A DNA stretch of 64,000 nucleotides from contig NC_051070.1 in NCBI RefSeq assembly GCF_004664715.2, forward strand, positions 42,372,456-42,436,455, read 5' to 3'. Within the stretch, counting starts at the first letter, position 1. The number at the start of each line of letters is the position of its first letter. The notes under the pieces are model-generated. The model was not told where the DNA came from and searched no databases. It worked only from the letters and a program-made list of their open reading frames with translations. Source of the DNA: Peromyscus leucopus (lineage: Eukaryota; Chordata; Mammalia; Rodentia; Cricetidae). Positions 23,214 to 34,409 of the stretch are shown piece by piece. A program made the position numbers and the translations under genes.

Positions 23214-23760
23214 CTTCTGCCCATCTCCTTGTGATTTGTTCTTGGTCTTATCAGCACACTTGGTTCACACAGAGCTGACAGATTCAGGAAGTCTCTCTCT
23301 CTTGTCCAGATGGGAGCTCTCTTGTCCAAATGGGAACTCCGGGGCACGATGGAAGCTCTTATCTGGACGGGAAGTCTGGGGCAGGATGGGAGCTTTTGTC
23401 CAGACAGGAAGTCCGGGGTAGGATGTGCACTCTTGTCCAGAAGGGAAGTCCAGGTTAGGATGTGAGCTCTTGTCCAGAAGGGAAGTCCAGGGCATGATGG
23501 GAGCCCTCTCTGGTCCAGAAGGGAAGTCCAGGGCAGGATGGGAGCTGGGGGCCAGTCTCTAAGTCCGAGTCTATCAGGTCGATCTCAGTCCTCCGGGGAG
23601 ACCTTGATCTGGAGGAGGTGGGAATGGAAAGTGGGCTGGGGGGAAGGGGAGGGGGCAGGAAGGGAGAGAACAAGGGAATCTGTGGCTGTTATATAGAACT
23701 GAATAGTACTATAAAAAAAAAAAGAAAGAAAGAAAAGAAAAAGAAACCCTTCTAAGTAGG
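23214..23760 (+). mobile_element. L1 3' end fused to a 37-bp minisatellite
   Basis: From about 23547 the sequence is the L1 terminal 3'UTR: GTCTATCAGGTCGATCTCAG, GGAGGAGGTGGGAATGG, a G-rich purine tract, then ATATAGAACTGAATAGTACT and an A/G-rich tail. It matches 25900-26085. Upstream, where the other copy has ordinary 3'UTR, there is a tandem array (23301-23546). The word TGAGTTGA(C) occurs three times: left of the unit (23206), just after the tail (23761) and at 23851. It is probably a target-site duplication, but the exact boundaries are ambiguous. Confidence 0.75.
23301..23546 (+). repeat. 37-bp minisatellite, about 6.5 units
   Basis: Tandem units of 37 bp start near 23321, 23358, 23395, 23432, 23469 and 23506 (the last is slightly longer). 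A partial unit lies at 23301-23320. Each reads CTTGTCCAGAAGGGAAGTCC then AGGGCAGGATGGGAGCT, with 5-20% differences between units. Because 37 is not a multiple of three, the open frames over it show the repeat in shifting frames and are not proteins. Confidence 0.92.
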
Positions 23761-23860
23761 TGAGTTGACAATAGCCCAAAGTGTCTTTGTTTGTTTGTTT
23801 GTTTACTCAGCTGTGGAGTTCCCTTATACAAATAAATTATTTTAAAAAAATGAGTTGAAC

Positions 23861-25065
23861 CTAGGCACAAAAATACAAATAATCATTCTGAGTGCATAAC
23901 AGAGTAAAGTCATAGTTCTACACATGGATAAGAATCTCAGACAGTCAGAGAGTAGATAGCAAAAAGAAAAAAGATGAAGTCAAAGTGATATGCATTCAAT
24001 TATAGTTTGTCTAATTATCATATGCAAGACTTTGATCAAACTTTAAAAACCTACATGCAACTCAATATTAATTACTACTTCCAAATAAAGTCAATACTTT
24101 TTTAATTAGTATTATTAATTTTATTAGACTTTAATTATATTAATTCTTACTTATTAAATTAATTTAGAAGTAATATGTACCTGAGATGGATAGATGCCTA
24201 ATAGAACGTTAATTCCCTTTCCTTTCTTTAAGGAGCAGAAAATACCTCCAAACATGAATTACTCTAAAGACAATGTAAACAGTTTTTAAAACCTGAAGAA
24301 ATTAAATAAAAAAATGTGTCTAACTTTTCAAATCACATTCTATTAGTTTTTTTTTCTGCTTGTTCATGTGTAAAAGGAAAATAAAAACAATAGCTTCTAT
24401 GTGTTATACATTTTTATCTGTAGACTTAATAAGAGTACGAGTGATGTTTTCCTTTAAGAAATATGTATGACTTTGGGAAAGAATAGAAAACATCCTGCAT
24501 AATCCTATTATCCTATCTATGGGGAAATAAATCAAACATTCATTTTTAGTAAAGGGGACTTAATTAAATAAGAGGAATGAGAAACAAGATTTTGAGATAG
24601 AATATCCAATGTGAATGTGGCTTTACAGAGACCCATGGGTGGAATTAAAACAGAAGTAAAAACAAGCATTTCTCATGAATTCTTATGATTATAAACAAAT
24701 GAATATGCCATAAGAAAATTGAAATATTAGATATATAATTGATTATAATTTTATGAAACACAAATAGAGAATTGATTTCTAAAATCAAGACTTATTTCAT
24801 AATTACTCAGTTTTGAGAGCCAGCCTAGAAACTGGGCACTGTTGTTATCTTATTTCCTAAAGCAACAAACTATATTGCTCAAACACATATTGAAGTGTCC
24901 AAAGTTGTATAACTGTGGACAATCTAGATACAAATGAATATGAAATTTTCAAGTTGGGAAGTGAAAACATCCCATACATGTTTGATGACATAGCATATTA
25001 TGTAGAAATGACAAAAATATTAAATTACAAGGCAATAATAGAAAATCAGCTTTCTACTCAAGTGT
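23861..25065. other. Unique AT-rich sequence
   Basis: No gene or repeat recognised. A very AT-rich part lies at 24090-24170. Confidence 0.5.
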
Positions 25066-25144
25066 AGAAAAAATCATCCTGAGTGAGGTAACCCAGACTC
25101 AGAAAGACAAACATGGTATGTACTCACTCATAGGAGGATACTAG
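25066..25144 (+). pseudogene. L1 ORF2 C-terminal remnant
   Basis: In frame from 25067 the sequence encodes KIILSEVTQTQKDKHGMY, then SLIGGY and a TAG stop at 25142-25144. This is the conserved C-terminal tail of rodent L1 ORF2, the endonuclease/reverse transcriptase polyprotein. Everything upstream is lost by 5' truncation, so no function remains. Confidence 0.88.
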
Positions 25145-26098
25145 AGGTGGAACAAGGATGACTGGACTGCTACTCACATCACCAGTGAGGCTACCTGGGA
25201 AACAGGACCCCAAGAAAGACATGAGGATCGCCCAATGATGGAGAAATGGCTGAAATCTACATGAACAACCTGGACATGTGTGGGAGTTATGAAGGGCAAG
25301 GGTTGAGGGAAAGAGAGCCTGTGGGAGAGGGAGATCCCAGCTGGATCAAGAACAAAGAGGGAAAACAAGGAATAGGAGACCATGGTAAATGAAGACCACA
25401 TGAGAAAAGGAAGAAACAAAGTGTTAGAGAGGCCCACAGAAATCCACAAAGATACCCCTATAATAGACTGCTGGCAATGGCCGAGAGACAGTCAGAACTG
25501 ACCTACTCTGGTGATGGGATGGCCAAACACCCTAATAGTCGTGCCAGAAACCCCATCCAAGGACTGAGGAGTCTGGATGCAGAGATCCATGGCTAGGCCC
25601 TGGGTGGAGTGCTGGGAGTCTAATTAGCGAGAAAGGAGGGTTTATATGAGAGAGAATTGTTGAGACCAAGGTCAGATAAAGCACAGGGACAAATAGCCAA
25701 ACGAATGGAAACACATGAACTATGAACCAAACGCTGAGGTGCTCCCAACTGGATCAGGCCCTCTGAATAGGTGAGACAGTTGATTGGCTTGATCTGTTTG
25801 GGAGGCATCTAGGCAGTGGTACCAGGTCCTGTGCTCATTGCATGAGTTGGCTGTTTGAAACCTGGGACTTATGCAGGGCCGCTTAACTCAGTCTGGGAGG
25901 AGGAGACTGGGCCTGCCTGGACTGAGTCTACCAGGTCTATCTCAGTCCTTGGGGGAGGCTTTGCCCTGGAGGAGGTGGGAATGGGGGGTGGGCTGGAAGG
26001 AAGGGGAGGGGGCAGGAGGGGGCAGGAGGGGGGAGAACAAGGGAATCCGTAGCTGATATGTAGAACTGAATGGTATTGTAAAATAAAATAATAGGGGG
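25066..26098 (+). mobile_element. L1 3' end, 5'-truncated (about 1 kb)
   Basis: Begins within the last 25 codons of ORF2, then has a complete 3'UTR ending GTAGAACTGAATGGTATTGT and AAAATAAAATAATA. This looks the best preserved L1 piece in the window. A G-rich purine tract lies at 25951-26036. A clean target-site duplication is not evident; flanks AAGTG / AAGTG of 5 bp are too short to count. Confidence 0.92.
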
Positions 26099-26434
26099 GA
26101 AAAGTGCTCGATGGCTTGCTTTTTAGTTGATAGCAAACACAACTATCAAATGCTGCAGAAAAATGTCTGTGGAAACTGGCATGGTTCTCATAAACTCACT
26201 GAAGCTATGGTTATCCTTAAAAGATCTACATATATTTAAGCCTGTAAACATTTCATCAAGGAAAACAAAGGGCCTCATGAGGTCTTATACTATCTGAGGG
26301 ACAATTAACTGTTAATGTTGGCTAGGGAGGGGGTGTGACTTTCTTCAGTGGTGTAGGCAATGATAAAATGCCAAGGTCAGTAATTAACTATCTCCCATGT
26401 TCATGAATAAAAACCTAATTAAATTCAATAATTC

Positions 26435-26437
<3 letters not shown>

Positions 26438-26481
<44 letters not shown>

Positions 26482-26490
26482 GCACGCACA
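26438..26490 (+). repeat. (AC)n microsatellite
   Basis: About 26 AC units; the last units are ACGC variants. Confidence 0.97.
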
Positions 26491-27041
26491 AAGGGACTCA
26501 CGTTGGGAAGAGAAAAAGGTTTCAGAAGGAGGCTGAAAAACAGGATTAAAAACAACACAAACTTCATTATATGCATTTATGAAACTGTCAAAAAATTTTA
26601 AAGAATTTTGAAACATTGCCAAGAGTTATCTGTAGAACAGAAGAATCCATGTCAAGCAGCACCTTCAGAGGCCCAATAATGTGGACATCTTTATACCAAC
26701 CATGTCAATGATCCTGATGTTCTTTGACGAATGTATTGTTGTGGTACCTAAAGTAAGTCCATTTCCTTGTTTTTTTTCCTTTGTCTTTTATTTTAAAGAT
26801 GTACAAAGTGAGGAAATGAAGGCTGATTAATTTTAGGAAGAGCTTATGTATACATTTAGAGAAGCGATACTTCATCTTCTTAGAACAGATAATTATTTCA
26901 TTATTTTTTCCCAAGAATGTGTAGCCATTTTAAGAGACAGATCTTTGACTAAAGCTGAAATAAGTCAAAATTCAAAGGCAAGCAAATTTTTGATCATGTG
27001 GTAAATTAAACCAATTCTGAAGCCATCTAGCTTACTTTGAG

Positions 27042-27098
27042 TACTACTACTACTACTACTACTACTACTCACACACACACACACACACACAGAAAGAG

Positions 27099-27148
<50 letters not shown>
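27042..27148 (+). repeat. (TAC)n-(CA)n-(GA)n compound microsatellite
   Basis: Nine TAC units (27042-27069) run into about 11 CA units (27070-27091) and then about 25 GA units with one or two interruptions (27092-27148). Confidence 0.97.
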
Positions 27149-27151
<3 letters not shown>

Positions 27152-28546
27152 GCATATGTAGTTTATTGATGAACTTGCTTGAATTATGTGTCAGACCAGT
27201 TAACTAAAAACCTCTGCTGTCTGAAAGATACTTCTGTGATGAGGTAAACATTCCATGTACACACAAACTAGCAGCCAGAACCACACATAGTGGTAAATAT
27301 TTATAATTGGTCTGTAGCTGAATATTTAAATAATCCCCATGGTATACAAAACAGATATACAGTACATTATAAAAAAAAAAAATGACCATGCAGTCAACCT
27401 TGGGTTGTCAGTCACCTCAAGGCAATAAAGATGTCTGGTAACACTACAATTCTCAGACAACTCCACAAATAAGGATACATGAAATATTCTTGAATTATGA
27501 GGTGCAAAAACTAGGATGACTATACAATTAGGCAAATATTAGTATTCTCAATAGTGTCATGACTGGCATTTTTCTGAACACTGAATGAGGCAACTTAATT
27601 TGGACAAATCTGTATCATACCTTAGTTGGTCTTACATTTACTAACAAAAACAGCAGAAGATGGGCTGAAAGACTTTGGATCAAGTGCCCACCGCACCCAT
27701 ACTGAACTGTGGTACCTACCTATAATTTCCTTGGCGGGTCTCACAGACATTAAAAACAATGAATATTACCATCTCATAGTCTCATAATTTGAATTTGCTT
27801 TCTCCCAGGTAAGATATGCCTTGCTGGAATACACAGTGGACCAAAGCCCTTAAGGTCATGCCTATGCTATTATACCGCAGAGGCCTTAGAGACAACTAAA
27901 ACATTTCCCTGCAATCTTCCCACATAGCCTCAAGCTCCTATGCCTTTTCTGTTAGCTTTGTCTATCTCTGCTCAGGAAACAATTCTAAAAATCGTAGGTC
28001 TTTGCTATGTCTCATTCACAATATCTTACTAAAACTGATGTCTTCTGTAAATTCAAGAACTGAACCTTTCTTTTCCTCAAAATTCTAAAAGCATTGTTTC
28101 AACTAAAATATCAGCTGCTACCAAAATCTACCAACACCATGTTACATGTGACCTTGGTGTGCAAGCTTAGTCACATACTTTTGTGACAAAAGGATTATCA
28201 GTTTTGGAGTGGAGAAGTATTTAAAAACATTTAATTTACTGAAGCCTCCAAGACAGATCTATTTCAAAGGCTAAGGTATGAGAGGGTGAGTCCTGCTTTG
28301 TGCTTTCAGTTATTTGCAAAGAACCTCAAATTAAAGTATTTTAGCTGCAATTCTGAACAGTAATCCCAGGAATAAGGAAACTAGATGGGTGGTAGCTAGT
28401 AAGGGACATCCCAGTAGATATGACATGATGTAAATGTGAGGCTCAGTGTTTTTATTAAATAATTGCAAAAACAAAAATTTAACCTGAGCAGCCCACAAGC
28501 TTTCCATAGCAAGGCATGTGGTGTTTTCCTGCATGTAGCATAACTT

Positions 28547-28549
<3 letters not shown>

Positions 28550-28593
<44 letters not shown>
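28550..28593 (+). repeat. (AC)n microsatellite
   Basis: About 22 uninterrupted AC units. Confidence 0.97.
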
Positions 28594-28594
<1 letters not shown>

Positions 28595-30240
28595 ACAAAC
28601 CAAATATCTGCCGTTCAACTTAACAAGTGGCAGCATTTATGAATCAAACTATGCTTATTCTTTCTTTGTAGAAACCACATGACATAAACTTGGAATAAAA
28701 TGTGCCACAGACTGAGTTTATAATCTACCACATCTTTGATGCCTTAGCTAATGAGTGCTGTGATAATCCTTTACAAAATGGTTCAAAGAAAGCAATACTA
28801 ATATCGCTGCTGAGAAAATTATTTTAATTTTTCCAGAAAATTGTTGGAACATTTAGAGAGATGATGAGCAAATATTTAGGCTGGGGAGAGATCTGCCAAG
28901 GTAAAGGTCCTGCACTGAAAAGGGCATCAAAATTTCTGTCCAGAATGCAGTGCCTTGCCAAATGACAGTATCCAAAGGGAAGGGTTATGTAAAACATAGC
29001 AAAAGGTTTATGATTACTTCTCAGAGGATGCAGGAAGGACTTAGAGAGGAAAAAATGCATGCCCTAGCATCCTAATGTAAATAAAAATTTAAAAATCTGG
29101 GCTTACTCCATAGTACCCACTTTACAAAATATAAATATATAACATGAATGAATAATTTAATAGACAGAGACAAGAGAGGATAGAAGCTGCCTGGAGAGGT
29201 AAATTCCGAGCTTCAGCTAAGTGTTCTTTCCAGACTATTCTCTTTGGAAGTATTTTCTGCCAAAAAATATGCTCCCAGGCTCACCTCGGGAGAGGCATTG
29301 ACATGCTGAAAGCTTTTACCTAAACCAATAAATGAAATTCCCTGATTAGCTCCAAGCCCTGCAGACTTGGTAACTTTCCCTATTAATTAACAAAGAGAAG
29401 GAAAAGGAAGTAGAAAGCAAAGCAGAGAAGTGTAAACCCAGGAGTGTTGCCATGAAACCTTCAGATAACAATACTCAGAGAAAAAATTGATTTAGAGCCA
29501 ATATTTCTTGCATGACTTGTTGAGACCTACAGAATTTAGTTTTAAACAACATATTATTGCTGATCAATGACCTGTCTATACATGATATATATATGGGGCT
29601 TGCTTATGAATATGTGCCTAGGACAATCTTTTACACATATACATTCACAATGCTAACTGATAAGTATAAATATTTATGACACATTTGTAAATTCTATTTA
29701 GGGAAATGTTAGAGTTTTACTTCGAAAATTGTGATGCAGCAACTTCCAGGAGCCTGCAAACATATTTCCTTATAGAAATCCGTCAGATACACATGTGCTA
29801 GTAAGATGAAAAGAGACCAAAGCAACCTCCCTTTCTGCTCAGAAATTAATGTGATGTCTGGATTTTAAAGATACAGAGGGATAGGTAGCATTGAAATGCT
29901 TATTAACTGAACCAGAAATCTCAGACACAGGTAATTTCCCCTCTATAAACAACTGATCTATTTGGATAGGGAAATGTCACATCGAAGCACAACAACACCT
30001 GGAGTGGGGATAGAGGGAAGATTGGCTGCAGGGATTCTACATGAATTTCAAAGAAACAAATCAGCCCTTGGCAAGAACCACACTGGAGAGTAGAATATAA
30101 ATATGCTGAGGTGATACTCTAGAGTGGAGATGTTGGAACCAACACTATGAATCTAATCTGTTTTCAGTATCAACCATGTTTGTTTTCTGTTTCTCTCCAT
30201 AGAATTAAAACAGCAAATCTGACCTACTCTAATCGCATAC

Positions 30241-30242
30241 GC

Positions 30243-30279
<37 letters not shown>
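30241..30279 (+). repeat. (CA)n microsatellite
   Basis: GCACACGCAC leader followed by about 15 CA units. Confidence 0.96.
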
Positions 30280-30280
<1 letters not shown>

Positions 30281-30998
30281 GCACAAACAAACATACACAC
30301 CTTCTGGGGAGGTTTACAAATAGTATTTCATAAGAATTACCAAACTAATTCTCCTAGGGATCAGAAATTAAACTACAGCTTCTGATTCTTATATAAACCT
30401 ATGCATTTATCAAAATTTAAATAGTAACTAGGAATAATATCTAGGTAAATATTTGCTGAATATAACAGCTAAATAGAGGGGTAAAATAAATATATAAAAT
30501 TAGTTGGCTGTCCTTAGGATGAAGCAAAGTTCCTTTCTTTATAAAGCCTAATAAGAACAAAATGACCTAAATCCACATGTGTTTAATATAAAACAAAAGA
30601 TAAATGTGAGAATTTAAGACAAAAGTTTTGGTTGTCACAGTAAAGAGAATTGGAAAATTTGAGTGATTACCAGAAAGGCACTGGACTGCCATGAAGAGAT
30701 GTTGAATTCTCAATACAAGTTAACGAATACACTGCAATGAGTATCTTCCATTTAACAACCTATTCTTCTATTTGTTACATACTTACTGAGCAAGTTATAC
30801 TTGAGAAATAGTAGATGTGTTAGGACTCAAAATCTAAAGATCAAATTTCTCCCTCCATGCATCATGTTATCTAGAGGAGAAAAAGGAATTTAAACTAAGG
30901 ATAAACAGTTATCTAGTTAGATCTATGAGAAATACTGTGAGATAATGATACATATTTTAATTTGTATAGCTACAGTTGAAAAGAAGATAGATTAGGAC

Positions 30999-31483
30999 TG
31001 TGGTGATATTATGTTCCCCAATATATTGTACACCTTAATGGACTTATCTGGGGCCCGAGAACAGAACAGCCACTAGACAGACATAAAGGCCAGAAAATGG
31101 TGGCACACACACCTTTAATCCTAGCATTCAGGAGGCAGAGATCTGTCTGCCTCTGTGAGTTCAAAGACACATTGGAAACAGCCAGGCATGGTGACACAGG
31201 CCTTTAATCCCAGGAAGTGATGGCAGGAGGCAGAAAGGTATGTAAGGGGTGAGGATCAGGAACTAGAGCCTGTTAAGCTTTTAGACTTTTGAGCAGCAGT
31301 TCAGCTGAGATCTATTTGGATGAGGACACAGAAGCTTCCAGTTTGAGGAAACAGGACCAACTGAGAAGTTGGCAAGGTGAGGTTAGCTGTGGCCTGTTCT
31401 GTTTCTCTGATTTTTCAGCATTCACCCCAATATCTGGCTCCTGTGTTTTTTATTAATAAGACCTTCTAATAACTCATGCTACA
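30999..31483 (+). mobile_element. B1-bearing LTR, copy A, solo LTR with 6-bp TSD
   Basis: Starts TGTGGTGATATTATGTTCCC and ends CTCATGCTACA, with perfect flanking 6-bp repeats TAGGAC (30993-30998 and 31484-31489). TG...CA ends with a 6-bp duplication are the signature of class II (ERVK/beta-like) LTRs. Inside, 31098-31170 is B1-like (CCTTTAATCCTAGCATTCAG, then GGAGGCAGAGATCTG). A second B1-head-like unit follows at 31181-31215 (GCCAGGCATGGTGACACAGG). A TATA-like GGTATGTAAGG is at 31237-31247. The 485-bp copy has no internal proviral sequence, as expected after LTR-LTR recombination. Confidence 0.88.
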
Positions 31484-31489
31484 TAGGAC

Positions 31490-32754
31490 AAATAATATCT
31501 GTTCACATATAACAAATTTCCTTTCATTTACTATCCAGCTAATGTTTAAATTCCATAGTTAGCTGAAATTTGACTTTTAGAAGTTTTAAGTTTTTACAAG
31601 ATAGCATTTTGATACTTTGTTTTAAATGATCCACACTAATTCTGGTTGTAGGAGTTGATAAAGATAGTCCAGTAGGATGAAATGTCAACAGCTGTCTTAA
31701 ATGAAATAAGACATGCTAATCAAGTGGGTATGTGTGTGTTAATAGCAATGAAATTAAAGATGGTGTTAAAAACCTATAAAAGAGAACAATCATTTTGGAT
31801 TTTTAATGGAAATTACATAATCAATTGAGTGGTGACACAATTTTCTGACTTTCTCAAATAAGTAGGTATTCACAAAGAGCTTTATAGGGGTCTCATAAAT
31901 TAGCGGCAATTTTTTAACAGATAATCATCATGATCATCTTCCAGCCATTTCTCAAATGTGTAACTGCATGAAATGCCTGACTAAATGCAGTGTAAAGCAA
32001 AATTAAAATTGCTGCACCTGTTTCATCTAACATGCATTATAATTTGCAGATATTGTTAGTATGTTCACCATATCCTATGAACCGGCATGTAGAATTTGTC
32101 TTTAAGACCTAAGACATTACATCTTTGATCCACAGGACTAATAGTCATGTACCTCCCTTTTAACCATTCCTATAAGGCCATCAAAAAATCTCTGAAGAGG
32201 CCATAATGTGAAAAAAAAAAAAAAAAGCTTAAAACTACATTATGCATAACAGCTGGTCTTGGGACTTACTTATCAGAATTTTTCTCACTAAGCTAACATG
32301 TGTTTGGCTTCAGGGCTAAAGGTATTTCCATGTGTAAATGCTAAACAACAAGCAACCATTTTGTTTAGAACACTACCTTTTGGCTCCTGGGATGTGTTCA
32401 AATAAATGTCTGTTTACTGATGGCTAACAAAGACCTATTAAGGATTTCTCCAATATAAGCATGCTGCCAAAGTCAGATATCACCAAACAATGAATGTGGC
32501 TTTTGGTGTTACCACCTGCGTTAACCAATACTAGGCTTCAGATATTTGTAATGTAAATTAAAGTGTTTTGGAAATACTTAAATTTGAATGACATTATGAA
32601 AAAAAAAAAAACTTTAGTTGTATTAAAACAAAACTACCCAAATACTTAGCTTATAATTTACAAAAAAAAGTGTTAACAATCTATTGTATTCTTTTATTTT
32701 GGGTTGAGCTTTATTTACACAATATTCATATGTTTCTGCCTTAGTCCCTGTGGT
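31490..32754. other. Unique sequence
   Basis: No gene or repeat recognised. Short A-runs near 32211-32226 and 32600-32610. Confidence 0.5.
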
Positions 32755-33025
32755 GTAAATAAAGACCATGATTTATAAAAGCAATTGAGACGAGCATCAC
32801 AATGCTGAAGGTTTAAGGGTCACAAGAGGCGTGTGCACCAAGAAAATTCTGGTCAGGATAAAACATGGGGTGTCTATTGTTAAAGCAGGACAAGTGGGAT
32901 GAGCAAAAACAAACCATGTCAGCACCTTGGTCTTGGATTTCTAATTCTCCAGAACTGTGAAAATGCACATTTCGGTTGTTCTAGTGACTGATTGTGTATT
33001 TTGGTATAGTCCCCTAATAAATGAA
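32755..33025 (+). mobile_element. Old MLT1-like MaLR LTR 3' part
   Basis: Contains AAGAGGCGTGTGCACCAAGA, AGCACCTTGGTCTTGGATTT, CTCCAGAACTGTGAAAATGC and TTTTGGTATAGTCCCCTAAT in the order of MLT1-type LTR ends (CTCCAGAACTGTGAGAAATA in human copies, from memory). Probably inserted before rodents diverged. Confidence 0.55.
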
Positions 33026-33176
33026 TTAATTCCCCAAATGATAAACATTACTATATGCTATGTTTAGTGTCATTATTTCAATTGACACATGAAAAAAAAA
33101 AAAATGACAGTGAGCTACATATTCCAAGTCACAGAGTCGGTTAATGCCTACCGTAGTATTCTTCGCAGTTTAGATC

Positions 33177-33320
33177 AAATGTGATGCATATCTGGAATCC
33201 CAGCATCCAGGAAGCTGTGACAGATGGTTGCTGCAAATTTCAACACAGTCTGGACTACATTATGAGTTCAAAGCCTGCCTGTGATACAAAGCAAAATCCA
33301 GGTAGAAACAAAAACAAAAA
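33177..33320 (+). repeat. Diverged B1-like SINE
   Basis: GAATCCCAGCATCCAGGAAG, then TATGAGTTCAAAGCCTGCCTG and an A-rich end match the B1 order, but the promoter head is degraded and the middle is irregular. First member of the SINE cluster to 34711. Confidence 0.6.
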
Positions 33321-33381
33321 AGAAAATAGTGTATGTGGAGGAATGACAGTGAGCATATCTGCTTTTCAAGAAATGGACCAA

Positions 33382-33545
33382 AGCCATGCAGTGGTGCATG
33401 CCTTTAATACCAGCACTCAAGAGACAGAGGCAAGCAGATCCCTGTGAGTTACAAGCTAGCCTGGTCTACACAGTGAGTTCCAGGAAAGCCAAGGCTACAC
33501 AGAGAAACCCTGTCTAAAACAAAACAAAACAAAACAAAAACAAAT
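33382..33545 (+). repeat. B1 SINE
   Basis: AGCCATGCAGTGGTGCATGC, CTTTAATACCAGCACTCAAG, GCCTGGTCTACACAGTGAGT and AGAGAAACCCTGTC, then a (CAAAA)n tail: a near full-length B1 of moderate age. Confidence 0.92.
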
Positions 33546-33669
33546 CAGAAATGAACCAAATAAACACAAAACATATCAGTTCTATCACAAAGCACCCTAT
33601 TAACTAACTAATTTACCCATAGTTAGTAGTAATTTTATAATTTAATAACTGAAGAATGCTAATTCTTGT

Positions 33670-33829
33670 AAAACAAGCCTAATTTTTTTTTTTTTTTTTT
33701 TTTTTTTTGGTTTTTCGAGACAGGGTTTCTCTGTGCAGTTTTGCGCCTTTCCTGGAACACACTTGGTAGACCAGGCTGGCCTCGAACTCACAGAGATCTG
33801 CCTGCCTCTGCCAAAACAAGCCTAATTTT
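33670..33829 (-). repeat. Young B1 SINE, antisense, 17-bp perfect TSD
   Basis: The body at 33687-33812 is a poly-T run, then GGTTTTTCGAGACAGGGTTT and GACCAGGCTGGCCTCGAACT, ending within the B1 middle (5'-truncated). Flanks AAAACAAGCCTAATTTT at 33670-33686 and 33813-33829 are identical. The left copy meets the poly-T directly, as expected for L1-machinery priming at a TTTT/A site. Confidence 0.96.
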
Positions 33830-33882
33830 ATATGACGTTCTTTAAAATAAGGTGAGAAATACAAATAAATAAAGACGAGACT

Positions 33883-34066
33883 AGAAAATCAAGGATTGGG
33901 CCGGGCGGTGGTGGTGCACGCCTTTAATCCCAGCACTCGGGAGGCAGAGCCAGGCAGATCGCTGTGAGTTCGAGGCCAGCCTGGTCTACCAAGTGAGCTC
34001 CAGGAAAGGCGCAAAACTACACAAAGAAACCCTGTCTCGAAAGACCAAAAAAGAAAATCAAGGATT
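33883..34066 (+). repeat. Young full-length B1 SINE, 15-bp perfect TSD
   Basis: Body 33898-34051 runs from GGGCCGGGCGGTGGTGGTG to CCCTGTCTCGAAAGACC and a short A-rich end. Pol III A box (GGTGGTGCACGC region) and B box (GTGAGTTCGAGGCC region) are both intact by eye. Flanks AGAAAATCAAGGATT at 33883-33897 and 34052-34066 are identical. Carries the CAGGAAAGGCGCAAAACTAC block. Confidence 0.96.
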
Positions 34067-34409
34067 TCTAGATAGTATTTTATAGAGTACTTTATAGGGA
34101 TAGATTTGTATCTGTTTCTTGTATTTATTATTCTGTTTTTAAACTTCTTAGCTCTACAATAAATATACATAAGTTATATTTTCAAGGAATTTTTAAAATC
34201 TGAAGCAGTAAAGATTTAGGAGGCCCTTCAACTAGATATGGTTGTATATGTACATGCACACCTCTTTATAAACCAAAACTTACATAAGCTATTAGGGAGC
34301 TATTCTTACTGTTGTAAGAGAATGAAGAATATACTGTCATTCCTTTTTAAGGATTTTTATTGCATGCAAATATACATAAATATTGATGAATATAACCTTT
34401 TTAGTCTAT

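Larger units (their letters stand above)
26099..30992. other. Unique sequence with four CA-type microsatellites
   Basis: Almost 5 kb without a recognisable transposon or gene apart from the simple repeats listed separately. A weak SINE-head-like string, GGCTGGGGAGAGATCTGCC at 28880-28898, has no SINE body after it. Confidence 0.5.

Noticed and set aside
23265..23495. Repetitive Pro/Ser/Trp-rich minus-strand frame that looks like a repeat protein
   Set aside because: Produced by the 37-bp minisatellite read in shifting frames. A real repeat protein would have a unit divisible by three.
25056..26112. AAGTG on both sides of the L1 as a target duplication
   Set aside because: Five bases is too short to separate from chance, and the placement relative to the tail is uncertain.
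28880..28898. GGCTGGGGAGAGATCTGCC, similar to a SINE promoter head
   Set aside because: No SINE body or tail follows; probably chance similarity.
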